Assembly (NCBI GenBank): GCA_002482545.1
Contig: DLGF01000009.1
Coordinates: 62,001 to 126,000 of the forward strand
Source of the DNA: Sporomusaceae bacterium UBA7701
GTDB lineage: Bacteria > Bacillota > Negativicutes > Sporomusales > UBA7701
Direction: 5' to 3'
Length of the DNA: 64,000 bases
The notes below the pieces were generated by a model. It saw only the letters and a program-made list of their open reading frames with translations. It was not told where the DNA came from and made no database searches. Of the stretch, positions 26,472 to 34,513 are shown one piece after another. Every line of letters begins with the position of its first letter. Position 1 is the first letter of the stretch. The position numbers were made by a program, and so were the translations under genes.

Positions 26472-26504
26472 CCAAAAGCACCGGAATCGCTCCGGTGCTT
26501 TTGG
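26472..26504. terminator. Bidirectional terminator after the SYLF gene
   Basis: CCAAAAGCACCGGA and TCCGGTGCTTTTGG are perfect arms around ATCGC, a few nt after the stop of the SYLF-domain gene. Confidence 0.85.
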
Positions 26505-26509
26505 GCTGG

Positions 26510-27082
26510 TCAGTTCAGTTCGCTGTCTTTGTAGTACCTCGTGCCCTTGCCGGTGATTTCCAGCGCCAGGCCTTTATCGGTCATTTGATACATCCAGGCG
26601 CCGGGCCAGATGGAAACCGCCCCTTGCAAAGACCCGCCGCTCACGCCGTCGGTGGCGGCCACGGTTGCCTGCCCGCCAAACTCCCAACCCTGATTGATAA
26701 ATTTCTGAAAAGCTTTGTCGGTCTCAAAAACAAAGACCACGCTGTAATTCTTTACCCCCAAACCCAGGCCGACTCCAATCTGCCCCATCTTCATGAAGGT
26801 TTCCGCGCCGGTTGGGTTATAGACCGCCAGGCCTCGGCCCCGTCCGCCGCCAAAGAGGAAAATCTTGACGTCGTAGCTGCTGAACACGGCATAGCCCACG
26901 GCATTTTCCACCGCTTTCCTGGCGCTCGGATGAGCCGCATACAGTCTGTCCAGCGTATCATTGGCCATATTTCTTACTGACTGGCGCTTTTCCGCGACCG
27001 TCGCCGCTCCCGCCACTGACCCGGCCAGCAGCATGCATATCAGGACCAGCAGCCCGATTCTTAGCGAGACGCCTATCCGCAT
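26510..27082 (-). CDS. Secreted SYLF-domain lipid-binding protein
   Basis: The 190-residue protein starts with a signal peptide (LRIGLLVLICMLLAGSVAGA) and continues as a SYLF/YSC84 domain, with AVGYAVFSSYDVKIFLFGGGRGRGLAVYN and MGQIGVGLGLGVKNYSVVFVFE as shortened landmarks. The domain binds phosphoinositides in eukaryotes; in bacteria its lipid partner is unknown. A cell-envelope location fits a diderm. The ATG at 27082 has GGAGGGAG upstream. Confidence 0.85.
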   Translation of the reverse strand: MRIGVSLRIGLLVLICMLLAGSVAGAATVAEKRQSVRNMANDTLDRLYAAHPSARKAVENAVGYAVFSSYDVKIFLFGGGRGRGLAVYNPTGAETFMKMGQIGVGLGLGVKNYSVVFVFETDKAFQKFINQGWEFGGQATVAATDGVSGGSLQGAVSIWPGAWMYQMTDKGLALEITGKGTRYYKDSELN

Positions 27083-27167
27083 GGTATCTCCCTCCCGTCT
27101 TATTGCTTGGGTCACCTAAAACCTATTCGGCCCGCTTCCGCCGCATTCCTGCCTGGTCATAGCCGGC

Positions 27168-28034
27168 TTACCGCGCCTTAACGGTCGCATAAAACGTCGC
27201 CCCCAGAATGATGATTCCTCCGGCCACTTCCCGGAAAGAAGGCGTCTCGCCAAGCAGCAACGCAGCGCAAATCACGCTGTATAACGGCTCCAGGCTGGCA
27301 ATGATGCTCGCCGTCTGGGTGGAGATATTCTTCAGACTGCTGATGAACAGGGAGTGGGCGATTCCGGTGAACACAATGCCAAGGAGCGCCAGCATCAGCA
27401 CGGCCTCCGCATCCAAAGCCGCCGGCTCCAGCAGCAGGGCAGGCAGGAGGAGGACCGTCGCCGTCCCTTGCTGGTAGAAGGAGACCACAATACTGGAGTA
27501 GTCCCTTACCATTCTCCGGTTGAGAAGGGAAAGCAACGCGAAGGTAAAACCGGAAAATACTCCCCATAGCACGCCCTGCGTCAGATGGTTCTCCAGCTCG
27601 AACCCCGCCGGAATAATGAAAGCCACGCCGGCAAAGGCGGCTATCGCCGCGCCGACATTCCGCGCTTTCAGCTTTTCCCGGAAGAAATAGGGCTCGAGAA
27701 ACGAAACAAAGACCGGGAAGGTAGCAAAAGTCAGTACCCCGATAGCCACTGTGGACACTTTGATGGACTGAAAGAAAGCCACCCAGTGCACCGCCAGAAT
27801 AAGCCCGGAAAGCAGCAGGTATAAAAAGTGGCTCCGGTTCCGGACAGCGACCGGAACCTTCCGGTAACGGAGGACGGCCGCCAGGAACAGCGCACCGAAG
27901 AAAACCCGGCCCAGAACAATAACTGCCGGGGGAAGCGCCAGCTTGCCGAACAGTCCTGCTATACCGAACAGCAGCACCGCCACATGCACCTTGGCCAAAC
28001 TGTTGTTAATGCCCATCACCTTCATAAATTCCAT
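27168..28034 (-). CDS. EamA/DMT family transporter
   Basis: The 288-residue protein has ten membrane segments in two EamA repeats (about residues 14-140 and 150-285). Landmarks are ALPPAVIVLGRVFFGAL in the first and SIIASLEPLYSVICAALLLGE in the second. Members export amino acids, metabolites or drugs; no specific substrate can be read. The exact start is uncertain among MEFMKVM positions, and the ribosome site is weak. It is divergent from the aminopeptidase gene. Confidence 0.9.
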   Translation of the reverse strand: MEFMKVMGINNSLAKVHVAVLLFGIAGLFGKLALPPAVIVLGRVFFGALFLAAVLRYRKVPVAVRNRSHFLYLLLSGLILAVHWVAFFQSIKVSTVAIGVLTFATFPVFVSFLEPYFFREKLKARNVGAAIAAFAGVAFIIPAGFELENHLTQGVLWGVFSGFTFALLSLLNRRMVRDYSSIVVSFYQQGTATVLLLPALLLEPAALDAEAVLMLALLGIVFTGIAHSLFISSLKNISTQTASIIASLEPLYSVICAALLLGETPSFREVAGGIIILGATFYATVKAR

Positions 28035-28164
28035 ATTATTCTTGTTCTATATATTCTTGGAAAAAACCGGCCATCCCTTCGGGTTTTAAAATTTTTTCAG
28101 CGGGTAGAAAAATACCGGCGGTTTCTTTATACTTTATGGTAGACATACGTCAGGAGGTAATCCG

Positions 28165-29466
28165 ATGACCCAAGAATTGGAATTCGCGAACCGGCTTATT
28201 GATTTTATTTACGCCAGCCCGACAGCCTTTCACGCCGTGGACGCCGCGAAAGGCATTCTGGCGAAACAGGGTTTTCAGGAACTGAAGGAAGAAGACCCGT
28301 GGAGTCTTGCCAAAGGCGGCAAATACTTCGTGGCCAAAAACGACTCGGCCATCGTGGCCTTTGCGGTCGGCAGCGGCAATATCGAAGAGCAGGGGTTCAG
28401 AATCATCGGCGCCCACACCGATTCTCCGACCTTCCGGATCAAACCGTCCCCCGAAATGACAAGCGAGGGCAGCTATGTCAAACTCAACACCGAAATCTAT
28501 GGAGGCCCCATCCTGAATACCTGGCTGGACCGGCCGCTGGCCGTCGCCGGACGGATCGCGCTGAAAAGCTCCGATGTTTTATATCCCCAAACCCGGCTGG
28601 TGAACCTCCGCAGGCCCCTGTTGGTCATTCCCAACCTGGCGATCCATATGAACCGCGAGGTGAACAAAGGGGTTGAGCTGAATGGGCAAAAGGACACCTT
28701 GCCCCTGCTGGCCCAGATCAATGAAAACCTCGAACAGGGCAATTACCTGTTAAGCGCCCTGGCCGCGGAACTAAACGTCGCCGTCGCGGATATCGCCGAT
28801 TTCGACTTGTTCCTGTACGAATTTGAAAAAGGAAGGATCGTCGGCCTGAACCATGAATTTATTTCCAGCGGGCGGCTGGATGACCTGGCGATGGTCCATG
28901 CGGGCCTTGAGGCGCTGGTGAGGGCAGGCGCAGGGGAAGGCACCAGCGTGCTGGTTGCCTTCGACAACGAGGAAGTCGGAAGCGCCACCAAACAAGGCGC
29001 CGACTCGCCCTTTCTCGCCAAAGTCCTGGAAAGGATCATGCTGGCTCAAGGCAGAGGGCGGGAGGATTTTTTCCGCGCACTGGCCAAATCCTTCATGATT
29101 TCGGCCGACCTGGCCCATGCGGTCCACCCCAACGGCAGCGACAAACATGATCCGGTCAACAAGCCGCTCCTCAACAACGGGCCGGTTATCAAAATCAGCG
29201 CCAATCAGAGCTACACGACGGACAGCGCGTCGGCAGCCGTTTATGAGGCCATCTGCCGCAAGGCCGGGGTACCGGTGCAGAAATTCGTCAATCGTTCCGA
29301 CGCCAAAGGCGGCTCCACCATCGGGCCGAAATCGGCCACTCACCTTGACATCCGGTCCGTGGATATCGGCTCGCCGACGCTGGCCATGCATTCCGCCCGG
29401 GAATTGGCCGGTGTTCTCGATCACACCTTCGTAACCCGGTCCTTTGAAGAATTTTATAAGCTGTAA
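28165..29466 (+). CDS. apeB: M18 family aminopeptidase
   Basis: The 433-residue di-zinc aminopeptidase shows IIGAHTDSPTFRIKP near residue 80, SGRLDDLAM near 235, VAFDNEEVGSATKQG near 260 and the C-terminal MHSARELAG. M18 enzymes release N-terminal acidic or neutral residues from peptides and form dodecamers. The start is ATG after AGGAGGT. A terminator just after the stop lies within the end of the convergent tyrA gene; the two genes overlap by 13 nt. Confidence 0.95.
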   Translation: MTQELEFANRLIDFIYASPTAFHAVDAAKGILAKQGFQELKEEDPWSLAKGGKYFVAKNDSAIVAFAVGSGNIEEQGFRIIGAHTDSPTFRIKPSPEMTSEGSYVKLNTEIYGGPILNTWLDRPLAVAGRIALKSSDVLYPQTRLVNLRRPLLVIPNLAIHMNREVNKGVELNGQKDTLPLLAQINENLEQGNYLLSALAAELNVAVADIADFDLFLYEFEKGRIVGLNHEFISSGRLDDLAMVHAGLEALVRAGAGEGTSVLVAFDNEEVGSATKQGADSPFLAKVLERIMLAQGRGREDFFRALAKSFMISADLAHAVHPNGSDKHDPVNKPLLNNGPVIKISANQSYTTDSASAAVYEAICRKAGVPVQKFVNRSDAKGGSTIGPKSATHLDIRSVDIGSPTLAMHSARELAGVLDHTFVTRSFEEFYKL

Positions 29467-30428
29467 CCGGGAGGCGTGGTGGAAACCACGCCTCTTTTGG
29501 CCGCGTTCCCCGGACTTCGGCTGAAATCGGCAAGCCGGTCGGCCCCCGGGGGAGACGCCGTGGCTAAAGGCTGTTTATCCCCCGGGGACAGGCCGTCCCG
29601 GACCAGCTTCGCCTGCTGCAGGAAGACCGCCAGACCGGGCTGATCCCCGCTGCGGAGCGCCGCTTTTACCTGGTGCAAGGCTGATTCGAGGCCCGCAAGG
29701 CCGGATAATATCTCCTCCCGGTTATGCAGCAGGATGTCCTGCCACAGTTGAGGCTCGCCGGCGGCAATCCGGGTGGTGTCCCGGAAGCCGCTTCCGGTGA
29801 ATGGGACCTCGGCGGCGCTCAGGGAAGACGCCAACAGCGCCGCCAGCAGGTGCGGGACATGGCTGACCCGGGCCGCCACCCGGTCATGCTCCTCCGGAGT
29901 GATGAGCACCGGCGAAGCGCCGAGCCGCCTAACCAGCGCCTGCAAGGTCCGGAGGCTTTCCTGCTCATGACAGGCGGCTGGCGTCAGAAAATAGCAGGCC
30001 TCCTGAAACAACTCCGCCCGGGCGGCGGCAAACCCGCCCCGTTCCGAGCCCGCCATGGGGTGCCCGCCGATAAAAACCGCCCCGTCGGGCAATACCGTTT
30101 CCGCCAATTGGTGGACACAGGTCTTGACGCTTCCCACGTCGGTAACGACGACCCGACGGCCTCCGGCGGCCCGCGCCAGTTCCCGGAAGATGGCTGGATA
30201 AGCTCTCAGCGGCGCGGCTACGACAATGAGCCCCTCCTCCACGATTGCTTCCTCCAGGCTGGCGGCAGCGCTGTCAATCGCCTTGGCCGCCAAAGCTTCA
30301 GCCAAATTGCCGCCCGCAGTGTCCACCCCAAGGATGGTGCCCTCATAGCCCGATTTTTTCAAGGCCAGGGCCAGCGATCCTCCCATCAGACCCAAGCCGA
30401 CGATCGTCACTGTTGGAAAACTTTTCAT
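29454..30428 (-). CDS. tyrA: Prephenate dehydrogenase
   Basis: TyrA oxidises prephenate to 4-hydroxyphenylpyruvate for tyrosine synthesis. The 324-residue protein has the NAD-binding VGLGLMGGSLALAL, the DVGSVKTCV and GGHPMAGSERGG substrate-site motifs and the HDRVAARVSHVPHLLA helix. It lacks a C-terminal ACT domain, so tyrosine feedback would have to act by another route. The start ATG has GGAAGGGTGG. Directly upstream are a Tyr-rich leader frame and an intrinsic terminator, suggesting attenuation. Confidence 0.95.
   Translation of the reverse strand: MKSFPTVTIVGLGLMGGSLALALKKSGYEGTILGVDTAGGNLAEALAAKAIDSAAASLEEAIVEEGLIVVAAPLRAYPAIFRELARAAGGRRVVVTDVGSVKTCVHQLAETVLPDGAVFIGGHPMAGSERGGFAAARAELFQEACYFLTPAACHEQESLRTLQALVRRLGASPVLITPEEHDRVAARVSHVPHLLAALLASSLSAAEVPFTGSGFRDTTRIAAGEPQLWQDILLHNREEILSGLAGLESALHQVKAALRSGDQPGLAVFLQQAKLVRDGLSPGDKQPLATASPPGADRLADFSRSPGNAAKRGVVSTTPPGYSL
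29471..29498 (+). terminator. Terminator of apeB, inside the 3' end of tyrA
   Basis: GAGGCGTGGT and ACCACGCCTC arms with a 4-nt loop are followed by TTTT on the plus strand. Confidence 0.85.
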
Positions 30429-30463
30429 AAGCGAGCCACCCTTCCGTTTGCGATGATATTGAA

Positions 30464-30501
30464 AAACAAAAAAGAAGAGGCTCTGGTAAGAACCTCTTCT
30501 T
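30464..30501 (-). terminator. Intrinsic terminator between the Tyr-rich leader and tyrA (candidate attenuator)
   Basis: AAGAAGAGG and CCTCTTCTT arms with an 11-nt loop run into TTTTG TTTTTC on the minus strand, about 35 nt before the tyrA start. Upstream, TAGCTG/CAGCTA and TGATTGG/CTAATCA can form mutually exclusive hairpins near the leader stop codon. Confidence 0.8.
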
Positions 30502-30545
30502 GCTCCGTCTTGATTAGATATGCTTAGCTGTCCTGAACCAATCAG

Positions 30546-30680
30546 CTACGGGCGAGCTCTCACCGGCGATGTCCCCCTATGCGTTTTTTCCCAGGCCAAA
30601 TAACCAACGCTATAATAATAGCCTTGGCCGTAATACAGGGCCGATACCGGGCGCTGAGGGGCTTTCATCATCGCAGTCAT
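30546..30680 (-). CDS. Tyr-rich leader peptide, candidate tyrA attenuation peptide
   Basis: This 44-codon frame begins at ATG with TTAGGAG about 7 nt before it. Residues 15-30 read LYYGQGYYYSVGYLAW: six Tyr in twelve positions plus a Trp. The Tyr codons sit in a strong local hairpin (GGCCAA/TTGGCC with an inner GCTAT/ATAGC). The frame has its own promoter upstream and a terminator downstream, and the next gene is tyrA. Ribosome stalling at Tyr codons when charged tRNA-Tyr is low would be expected to alter folding before the terminator. An independent small protein is the alternative. Confidence 0.65.
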   Translation of the reverse strand: MTAMMKAPQRPVSALYYGQGYYYSVGYLAWEKTHRGTSPVRARP

Positions 30681-30734
30681 TTTATTGCTCCTAACCGTCA
30701 AGCCGTATTTTATATTTCAGCTATATTGTATAAA

Positions 30735-30764
30735 ATTATAGTACTCAAGGTGTAAATAAGTCAA
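30735..30764 (-). promoter_or_regulatory. Promoter of the tyrA leader transcript
   Basis: TTGACT and TATAAT hexamers with 18 bp between them on the minus strand. The start site near 30728 leaves about 48 nt before the leader ATG. Confidence 0.75.
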
Positions 30765-30944
30765 CAATATTTCCGGTTTTTTATCGCCGACTGTAAATAT
30801 AACTGGCTTTCTTGCGGATTGCCGCTGCCGGTCGGCGGCGCTTCGTCCCATCTGCCGAAAGGATTCGTTTGAAAAAAGAAGAATAGATAGTATTCGACGA
30901 GTATACTTGAATCGCTGTTGATAAAGCATAGGAGAGGTGTAGGT

Positions 30945-31151
30945 ATGCGCATTGTTGAACAGGCTTTCCGGGTCACCGAGCGAACCAGTCTGGTAAAGGC
31001 CGATCATCCTACCGAAACTTTGTTTCAAGTCTTTGTAAAAGGCAGGTTGCAGGATAAACGAACATACACCCTTTCCGGGGACACCATCGATTTTGGCTTT
31101 GATTGCCTGGTCCCCGGGGACGTGGTGCAAATTTTCTACTTTATTCCCTGA
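30945..31151 (+). CDS. Small hypothetical protein, 68 residues
   Basis: The protein is soluble, has alternating hydrophobic residues suggestive of a small beta fold (LFQVFVKGRL, RTYTLSGDTIDFGF, GDVVQIFYF) and no cysteine cluster. The ATG at 30945 is preceded by GGAGAGGTG, and a strong terminator follows about 75 nt after the stop. I recognise no family. It is divergent from the tyrA leader transcript. Confidence 0.6.
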   Translation: MRIVEQAFRVTERTSLVKADHPTETLFQVFVKGRLQDKRTYTLSGDTIDFGFDCLVPGDVVQIFYFIP

Positions 31152-31226
31152 CCCTTCGCCGAGCGGACGAAGCATGGAAAAATATTGATGCGGACGCTGC
31201 CGCGGGCTTCGGCCCTCGCCGGCCGC

Positions 31227-31260
31227 AAAAAGGCGGAGCGTGGATCACGCTCCGCCTTTT
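31227..31260. terminator. Bidirectional terminator
   Basis: AAGGCGGAGCG and CGCTCCGCCTT arms flanked by A and T runs, between the small hypothetical gene and ppnP, which converge here. Confidence 0.85.
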
Positions 31261-31429
31261 CCGCAATCTGCCGGAAGTCCGGTCCGCCACAGAAAGATGC
31301 CGTTTTCCGGCGCTGCCGGATTGCCGCGAGCCGGCTTGCGCTCATAGATTTTCTCCGGCGTTTCCGGCCTGGCAATGGTTTCTATTCCTTCGCCCGCGTC
31401 AGCGGCCTTCAATGGTTTTTTCTTGTTTA

Positions 31430-31747
31430 TTATTCTTTTATGTATGAACAGCAGTAATCAGCCACTTCAGCTACGGAGACCTCGAATTTACAGTTTGCCG
31501 GAATTTCAAAGGTCTGTCCCGCTGCAAAGCATGCCCACGCTTTACTGCCGGGCAGTAAAATATTCAGCTTTCCCGCCAATACCTCCATCTGTTCCTTATC
31601 CGCTGTGCCAAATTCATATTGGCCGGGCATAATAATCCCCAGTGTTTTTCTTGTTCCGTCCTCCAGCAAAATGGTGCGGCTGGTTACATTGCCGTTGTAA
31701 TATACATTGGCCTTTTTAACGACAGTAACATTTTCGAGCTTATCCAT
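31430..31747 (-). CDS. ppnP: Pyrimidine/purine nucleoside phosphorylase PpnP
   Basis: The 105-residue cupin-fold enzyme matches PpnP (former DUF1255), with NVYYNGNVTSRTILLEDGTRKTLG shortened as VTSRTILLEDGTRKTLG, GIIMPGQYEFGT and SKAWACFAAGQTFEIPANCKFEV. It splits nucleosides with phosphate into base and ribose-1-phosphate. The ATG at 31747 follows GGAGG by 8 nt; a start five codons earlier is less likely. It is the last gene of a three-gene group with a ProC-like reductase and a TrmB regulator. Confidence 0.92.
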   Translation of the reverse strand: MDKLENVTVVKKANVYYNGNVTSRTILLEDGTRKTLGIIMPGQYEFGTADKEQMEVLAGKLNILLPGSKAWACFAAGQTFEIPANCKFEVSVAEVADYCCSYIKE

Positions 31748-31827
31748 CTCATGTACCTCCATTAAAATGGTTGCTTCTTAGCAAATGTACTAATGACCAA
31801 GTTACTTTTACAAGACTTTCCATATGC

Positions 31828-32646
31828 TTACTGAGTGACTGCCTGCCGGATTTCAAAAGCAATCTCTTGAGTCCGGGCAATTCCTCTTCTTAATGCGGCA
31901 TCAAGCGGCGCACCGCTTACCAGGCTGTTGATAACCGCCTCGGTGATCCCTCCTTTCGTAACCATCTTCTTGATATATGCCGCTTTATCTTCATTATTCG
32001 CAAAATCGGGCAGAGCCTTTACAGCCCATGCATAAAGCTCGGAAAGCAGCGGATATTCAGCACCGATTCTATCGATCGCCTTTTTTTGTTCGGCTGGATT
32101 TTCTATCTTCAATATTGCCGCAGGCATGCAAACGCCAGCGGTAAAGATCTCCAAATCATTTTCCGCCATCGTTTTGACCCAGGTTATATTGATCGAGCGC
32201 AACAGTAATTTCAAATGCTCGTGCTCCGGATACATGGCCGCCACACCCTGCCCGGCTACGATGGTGTCCGGTCCGCTGAACATCATCCGATATACATCCG
32301 TTCCCAATATCCTATGAAGAAGCTCTATGGGTACTCCCGCCAGGCAGGAAACAACAAGGGCTTTGCTTGATCGGACAGTTTCCCCCAGTGCAAGAATATC
32401 TTTCGGCTTGATCGTGATGAAAACAATCCCTGATTCCTTAAACAGTTTTTGGTTTGTAGCAAGGCACGGAGACAGCCCCTGAGCTTCAAGCTTTTGATAG
32501 GTAATGGGACTCCCCCCGTAGGATACAAGAAGATTCTCCTTTTTAAGTCCCCGGTTGACCAATGATTGCGCAATTGCTTGACCTAAATGACCGCATCCCA
32601 CGATTCCAACCTTGAGGTCATTCAGCAATTCCCAATTTTGACTCAT
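31828..32646 (-). CDS. Pyrroline-5-carboxylate reductase-like (ProC-type) oxidoreductase
   Basis: The 272-residue protein has an N-terminal Rossmann fold (KVGIVGCGHLGQAIAQSL), a central VFITIKPKDI and SCLAGVPIELLH, and a C-terminal helical dimerisation part with KKMVTKGGITEAVINSL, close to the P5CR motif TPGGTT. The Thr-rich active-site stretch of true ProC is altered to TKGGIT, so the substrate may differ from pyrroline-5-carboxylate. The ATG at 32646 has AAAGGAG 11 nt upstream. It is downstream of a TrmB regulator. Confidence 0.82.
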   Translation of the reverse strand: MSQNWELLNDLKVGIVGCGHLGQAIAQSLVNRGLKKENLLVSYGGSPITYQKLEAQGLSPCLATNQKLFKESGIVFITIKPKDILALGETVRSSKALVVSCLAGVPIELLHRILGTDVYRMMFSGPDTIVAGQGVAAMYPEHEHLKLLLRSINITWVKTMAENDLEIFTAGVCMPAAILKIENPAEQKKAIDRIGAEYPLLSELYAWAVKALPDFANNEDKAAYIKKMVTKGGITEAVINSLVSGAPLDAALRRGIARTQEIAFEIRQAVTQ

Positions 32647-32688
32647 TAAGAACTTCACTCCTTTCAAGCCCTGCTATGCATTCTGCGT

Positions 32689-33486
32689 TTATCGGGTTTG
32701 AATCAAATACGACAAAATTTCATTGCCGCGGCACATCTCATCAAAACGTTCCTTTCCCAGCTCATCAATAAGGGCCTTGCCCCAAATATCGTGCTTGATA
32801 TATTCTTTGGCGGTCAGGATGATGCAGGGCGTGGTTGCCCAGATTCCCACCGCGTCCTTATCGCCGCCCATTTCGCTGATTATAACTTCCTGGGAATCTC
32901 CCACCACGACATTTAACCGCTTGCCAAGCCGTTTTTGTGAGCTATCCCCGCAGGAATCCAGATTGACCGTATAGGCACAGCCCGGATTGTACGGGCCGAA
33001 TATCCCTGCGATGACCCGGATTCCTCTCTGTTCTGCGGAAGCAAGCTGTTCTTCTACAGCTTTGGCCTCTTGCGGCCAAAGGGAAACCAATAAATCTTCC
33101 GCCGCGTTTTGAATAACATCGGTCATTTTTTCAATAACGGCCTGGTAGCCTGAAAGATTCCAGGTTATATCAATATCCGGTATAGGTGCTACTTTGTCCA
33201 GCAATCCGTTAAGGGTTTCTATCTTTTCGTCAAATTGCCTATGAATTCTGTTGAGAAGCACATCGGGGTCCACGGGGTAATACAGCACTGGCTCAGATGT
33301 ACTCGACAGAACAATCCCTTTGTTTTTTAAGCTTGTCAGTGTTTCATAAATCTTTGCGGTCGGTATTTTAGCAATTTTGCTTACTTCATAGCCGATGGCC
33401 GGATTCTTTTGAAGAAGCGCCAGATAGGCCTTTGCCTCATAGGTCGAAAATCCGAACTGGGTGAGTTTATGAATGATATCGTCCAC
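32689..33486 (-). CDS. TrmB family transcriptional regulator
   Basis: The 265-residue protein has a TrmB winged-helix domain (about residues 5-75: LTQFGFSTYEAKAYLALLQ, then KIPTAKIYETLTSL), a coiled segment and a C-terminal effector-binding region of the TrmB type (about 105-260). TrmB proteins sense sugars or related metabolites, mostly in archaea but also in bacteria. The start is GTG after AAAGGAGG. It heads the operon with the ProC-like gene and ppnP and probably regulates it. Confidence 0.88.
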   Translation of the reverse strand: MDDIIHKLTQFGFSTYEAKAYLALLQKNPAIGYEVSKIAKIPTAKIYETLTSLKNKGIVLSSTSEPVLYYPVDPDVLLNRIHRQFDEKIETLNGLLDKVAPIPDIDITWNLSGYQAVIEKMTDVIQNAAEDLLVSLWPQEAKAVEEQLASAEQRGIRVIAGIFGPYNPGCAYTVNLDSCGDSSQKRLGKRLNVVVGDSQEVIISEMGGDKDAVGIWATTPCIILTAKEYIKHDIWGKALIDELGKERFDEMCRGNEILSYLIQTR

Positions 33487-33525
33487 GATACCCTCCTTTC
33501 ACCATTTATCCGCGTCTATATCCAT

Positions 33526-33555
33526 ATACTACTGCAAGAGTAAGAACAGGGTCAA
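33526..33555 (-). promoter_or_regulatory. Promoter of the TrmB operon
   Basis: TTGACC and TAGTAT hexamers spaced by 18 bp on the minus strand, about 40 nt before the GTG start. Confidence 0.6.
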
Positions 33556-33776
33556 TGACTACTGACACGGGGTAGAATAACTTTTCTTAAAAATCTTTTA
33601 TGTGACGTCTTTGTCAAGTATGATGATATGCCTGTCCGCCTCGTTTGACGGGGTTTTCTTCACTCCTTATGAGGACATTAAATGTAGCAAGGAGCTAGAA
33701 AAGAGGCTTATCGAATAATTGACGGACTCTTGTTTTAGGAAACCGACCTTGATACCAGGAAACCGAAACATAGGCA

Positions 33777-33810
33777 TAAAAAAAGTAACCCGCTGACGGG
33801 TTACTTTTTA
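33777..33810. terminator. Terminator after the cyclophilin gene
   Basis: AAAAAGTAACCCG and CGGGTTACTTTTT arms with a short loop, symmetric A and T runs. Confidence 0.85.
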
Positions 33811-33853
33811 TTTGCCTCTTCCGCGGAAACTTCTTAACTCTGTTCAACAGCGG

Positions 33854-34462
33854 TTATTGCGGCGGCTGAACCGTAACCTTCTTGATGGTTACCGGCTCGA
33901 CCGGCCGGTCACTGGCGTTGGTTTTTACCTTTCCGATCGCCCGCACGACATCCATGCCTTCGATGACCTTGCCGAAGATAGCATGCTTATTATCCAGCCA
34001 CGGCGTTGGCGCCAGCGTGATGAAAAACTGCGACCCGCCCGTATTCGGGCCGGCGTTGGCCATGGAGACGATGCCTTCGGTGGAATGCCTCAGCGCGGAA
34101 TGAAATTCATCCTTGATCACATAGCCCGGCCCACCGGTGCCGTCGCCTTTCGGGTCTCCTCCCTGGATCATAAACCCGTCGATAACCCGGTGGAATACCA
34201 GCCCGTCGTAAAACCCTTTCGTCGCCAGGCTCATAAAGTTGTGAGCCGTATTCGGCGCCTTGTCCTCGTAAAGTTCAATCCGGAAATTGCCCATGCTGGT
34301 TTCAAACAAGGCCGTGCTGTTCTTGCCGCTGGACGGAGCTTGTCCCTTGGCGCCGCTGTCGGCCGGCGGCGGCACCGGCTGGCTCGCCCCGGAACACCCG
34401 GAAACAAGCAGCAGGCACAACAGCGTCGCCAGGACTGCGATTCGTTTTTTCAATTGCATCAC
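33854..34462 (-). CDS. Cyclophilin-type peptidyl-prolyl isomerase lipoprotein
   Basis: The 202-residue protein has a lipoprotein signal with lipobox LLVSGC, a Ser/Pro-rich linker and a cyclophilin domain from about residue 45. Landmarks are FHRVIDGFMIQGGDP, GGPGYVIKDEF and GSQFFITLAPTPWLDNKHAIFG. It would catalyse proline isomerisation on exported proteins at the outer face of the inner membrane. The ATG has an AAGAGGTG site. A terminator follows. Confidence 0.94.
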   Translation of the reverse strand: MMQLKKRIAVLATLLCLLLVSGCSGASQPVPPPADSGAKGQAPSSGKNSTALFETSMGNFRIELYEDKAPNTAHNFMSLATKGFYDGLVFHRVIDGFMIQGGDPKGDGTGGPGYVIKDEFHSALRHSTEGIVSMANAGPNTGGSQFFITLAPTPWLDNKHAIFGKVIEGMDVVRAIGKVKTNASDRPVEPVTIKKVTVQPPQ

Positions 34463-34513
34463 CTCTTCTTTACCATACTATACGGCAGTCAACCATAAAT
34501 CAAGTCCGCAACG

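Larger units (their letters stand above)
33487..33853. other. Gene-free region upstream of the TrmB operon
   Basis: No credible gene is present. It holds the TrmB promoter (33526-33555), the cyclophilin terminator (33777-33810) and two AGGAAACCGA words 22 bp apart (near 33738 and 33760). The remainder is A/T-rich, with no known RNA that I recognise. Confidence 0.5.

Noticed and set aside
30428..30764. T-box leader for tyrA
   Set aside because: No AGGGTGGNACCGCG-type T-box sequence or Tyr specifier stem is visible; the leader-peptide reading fits better.
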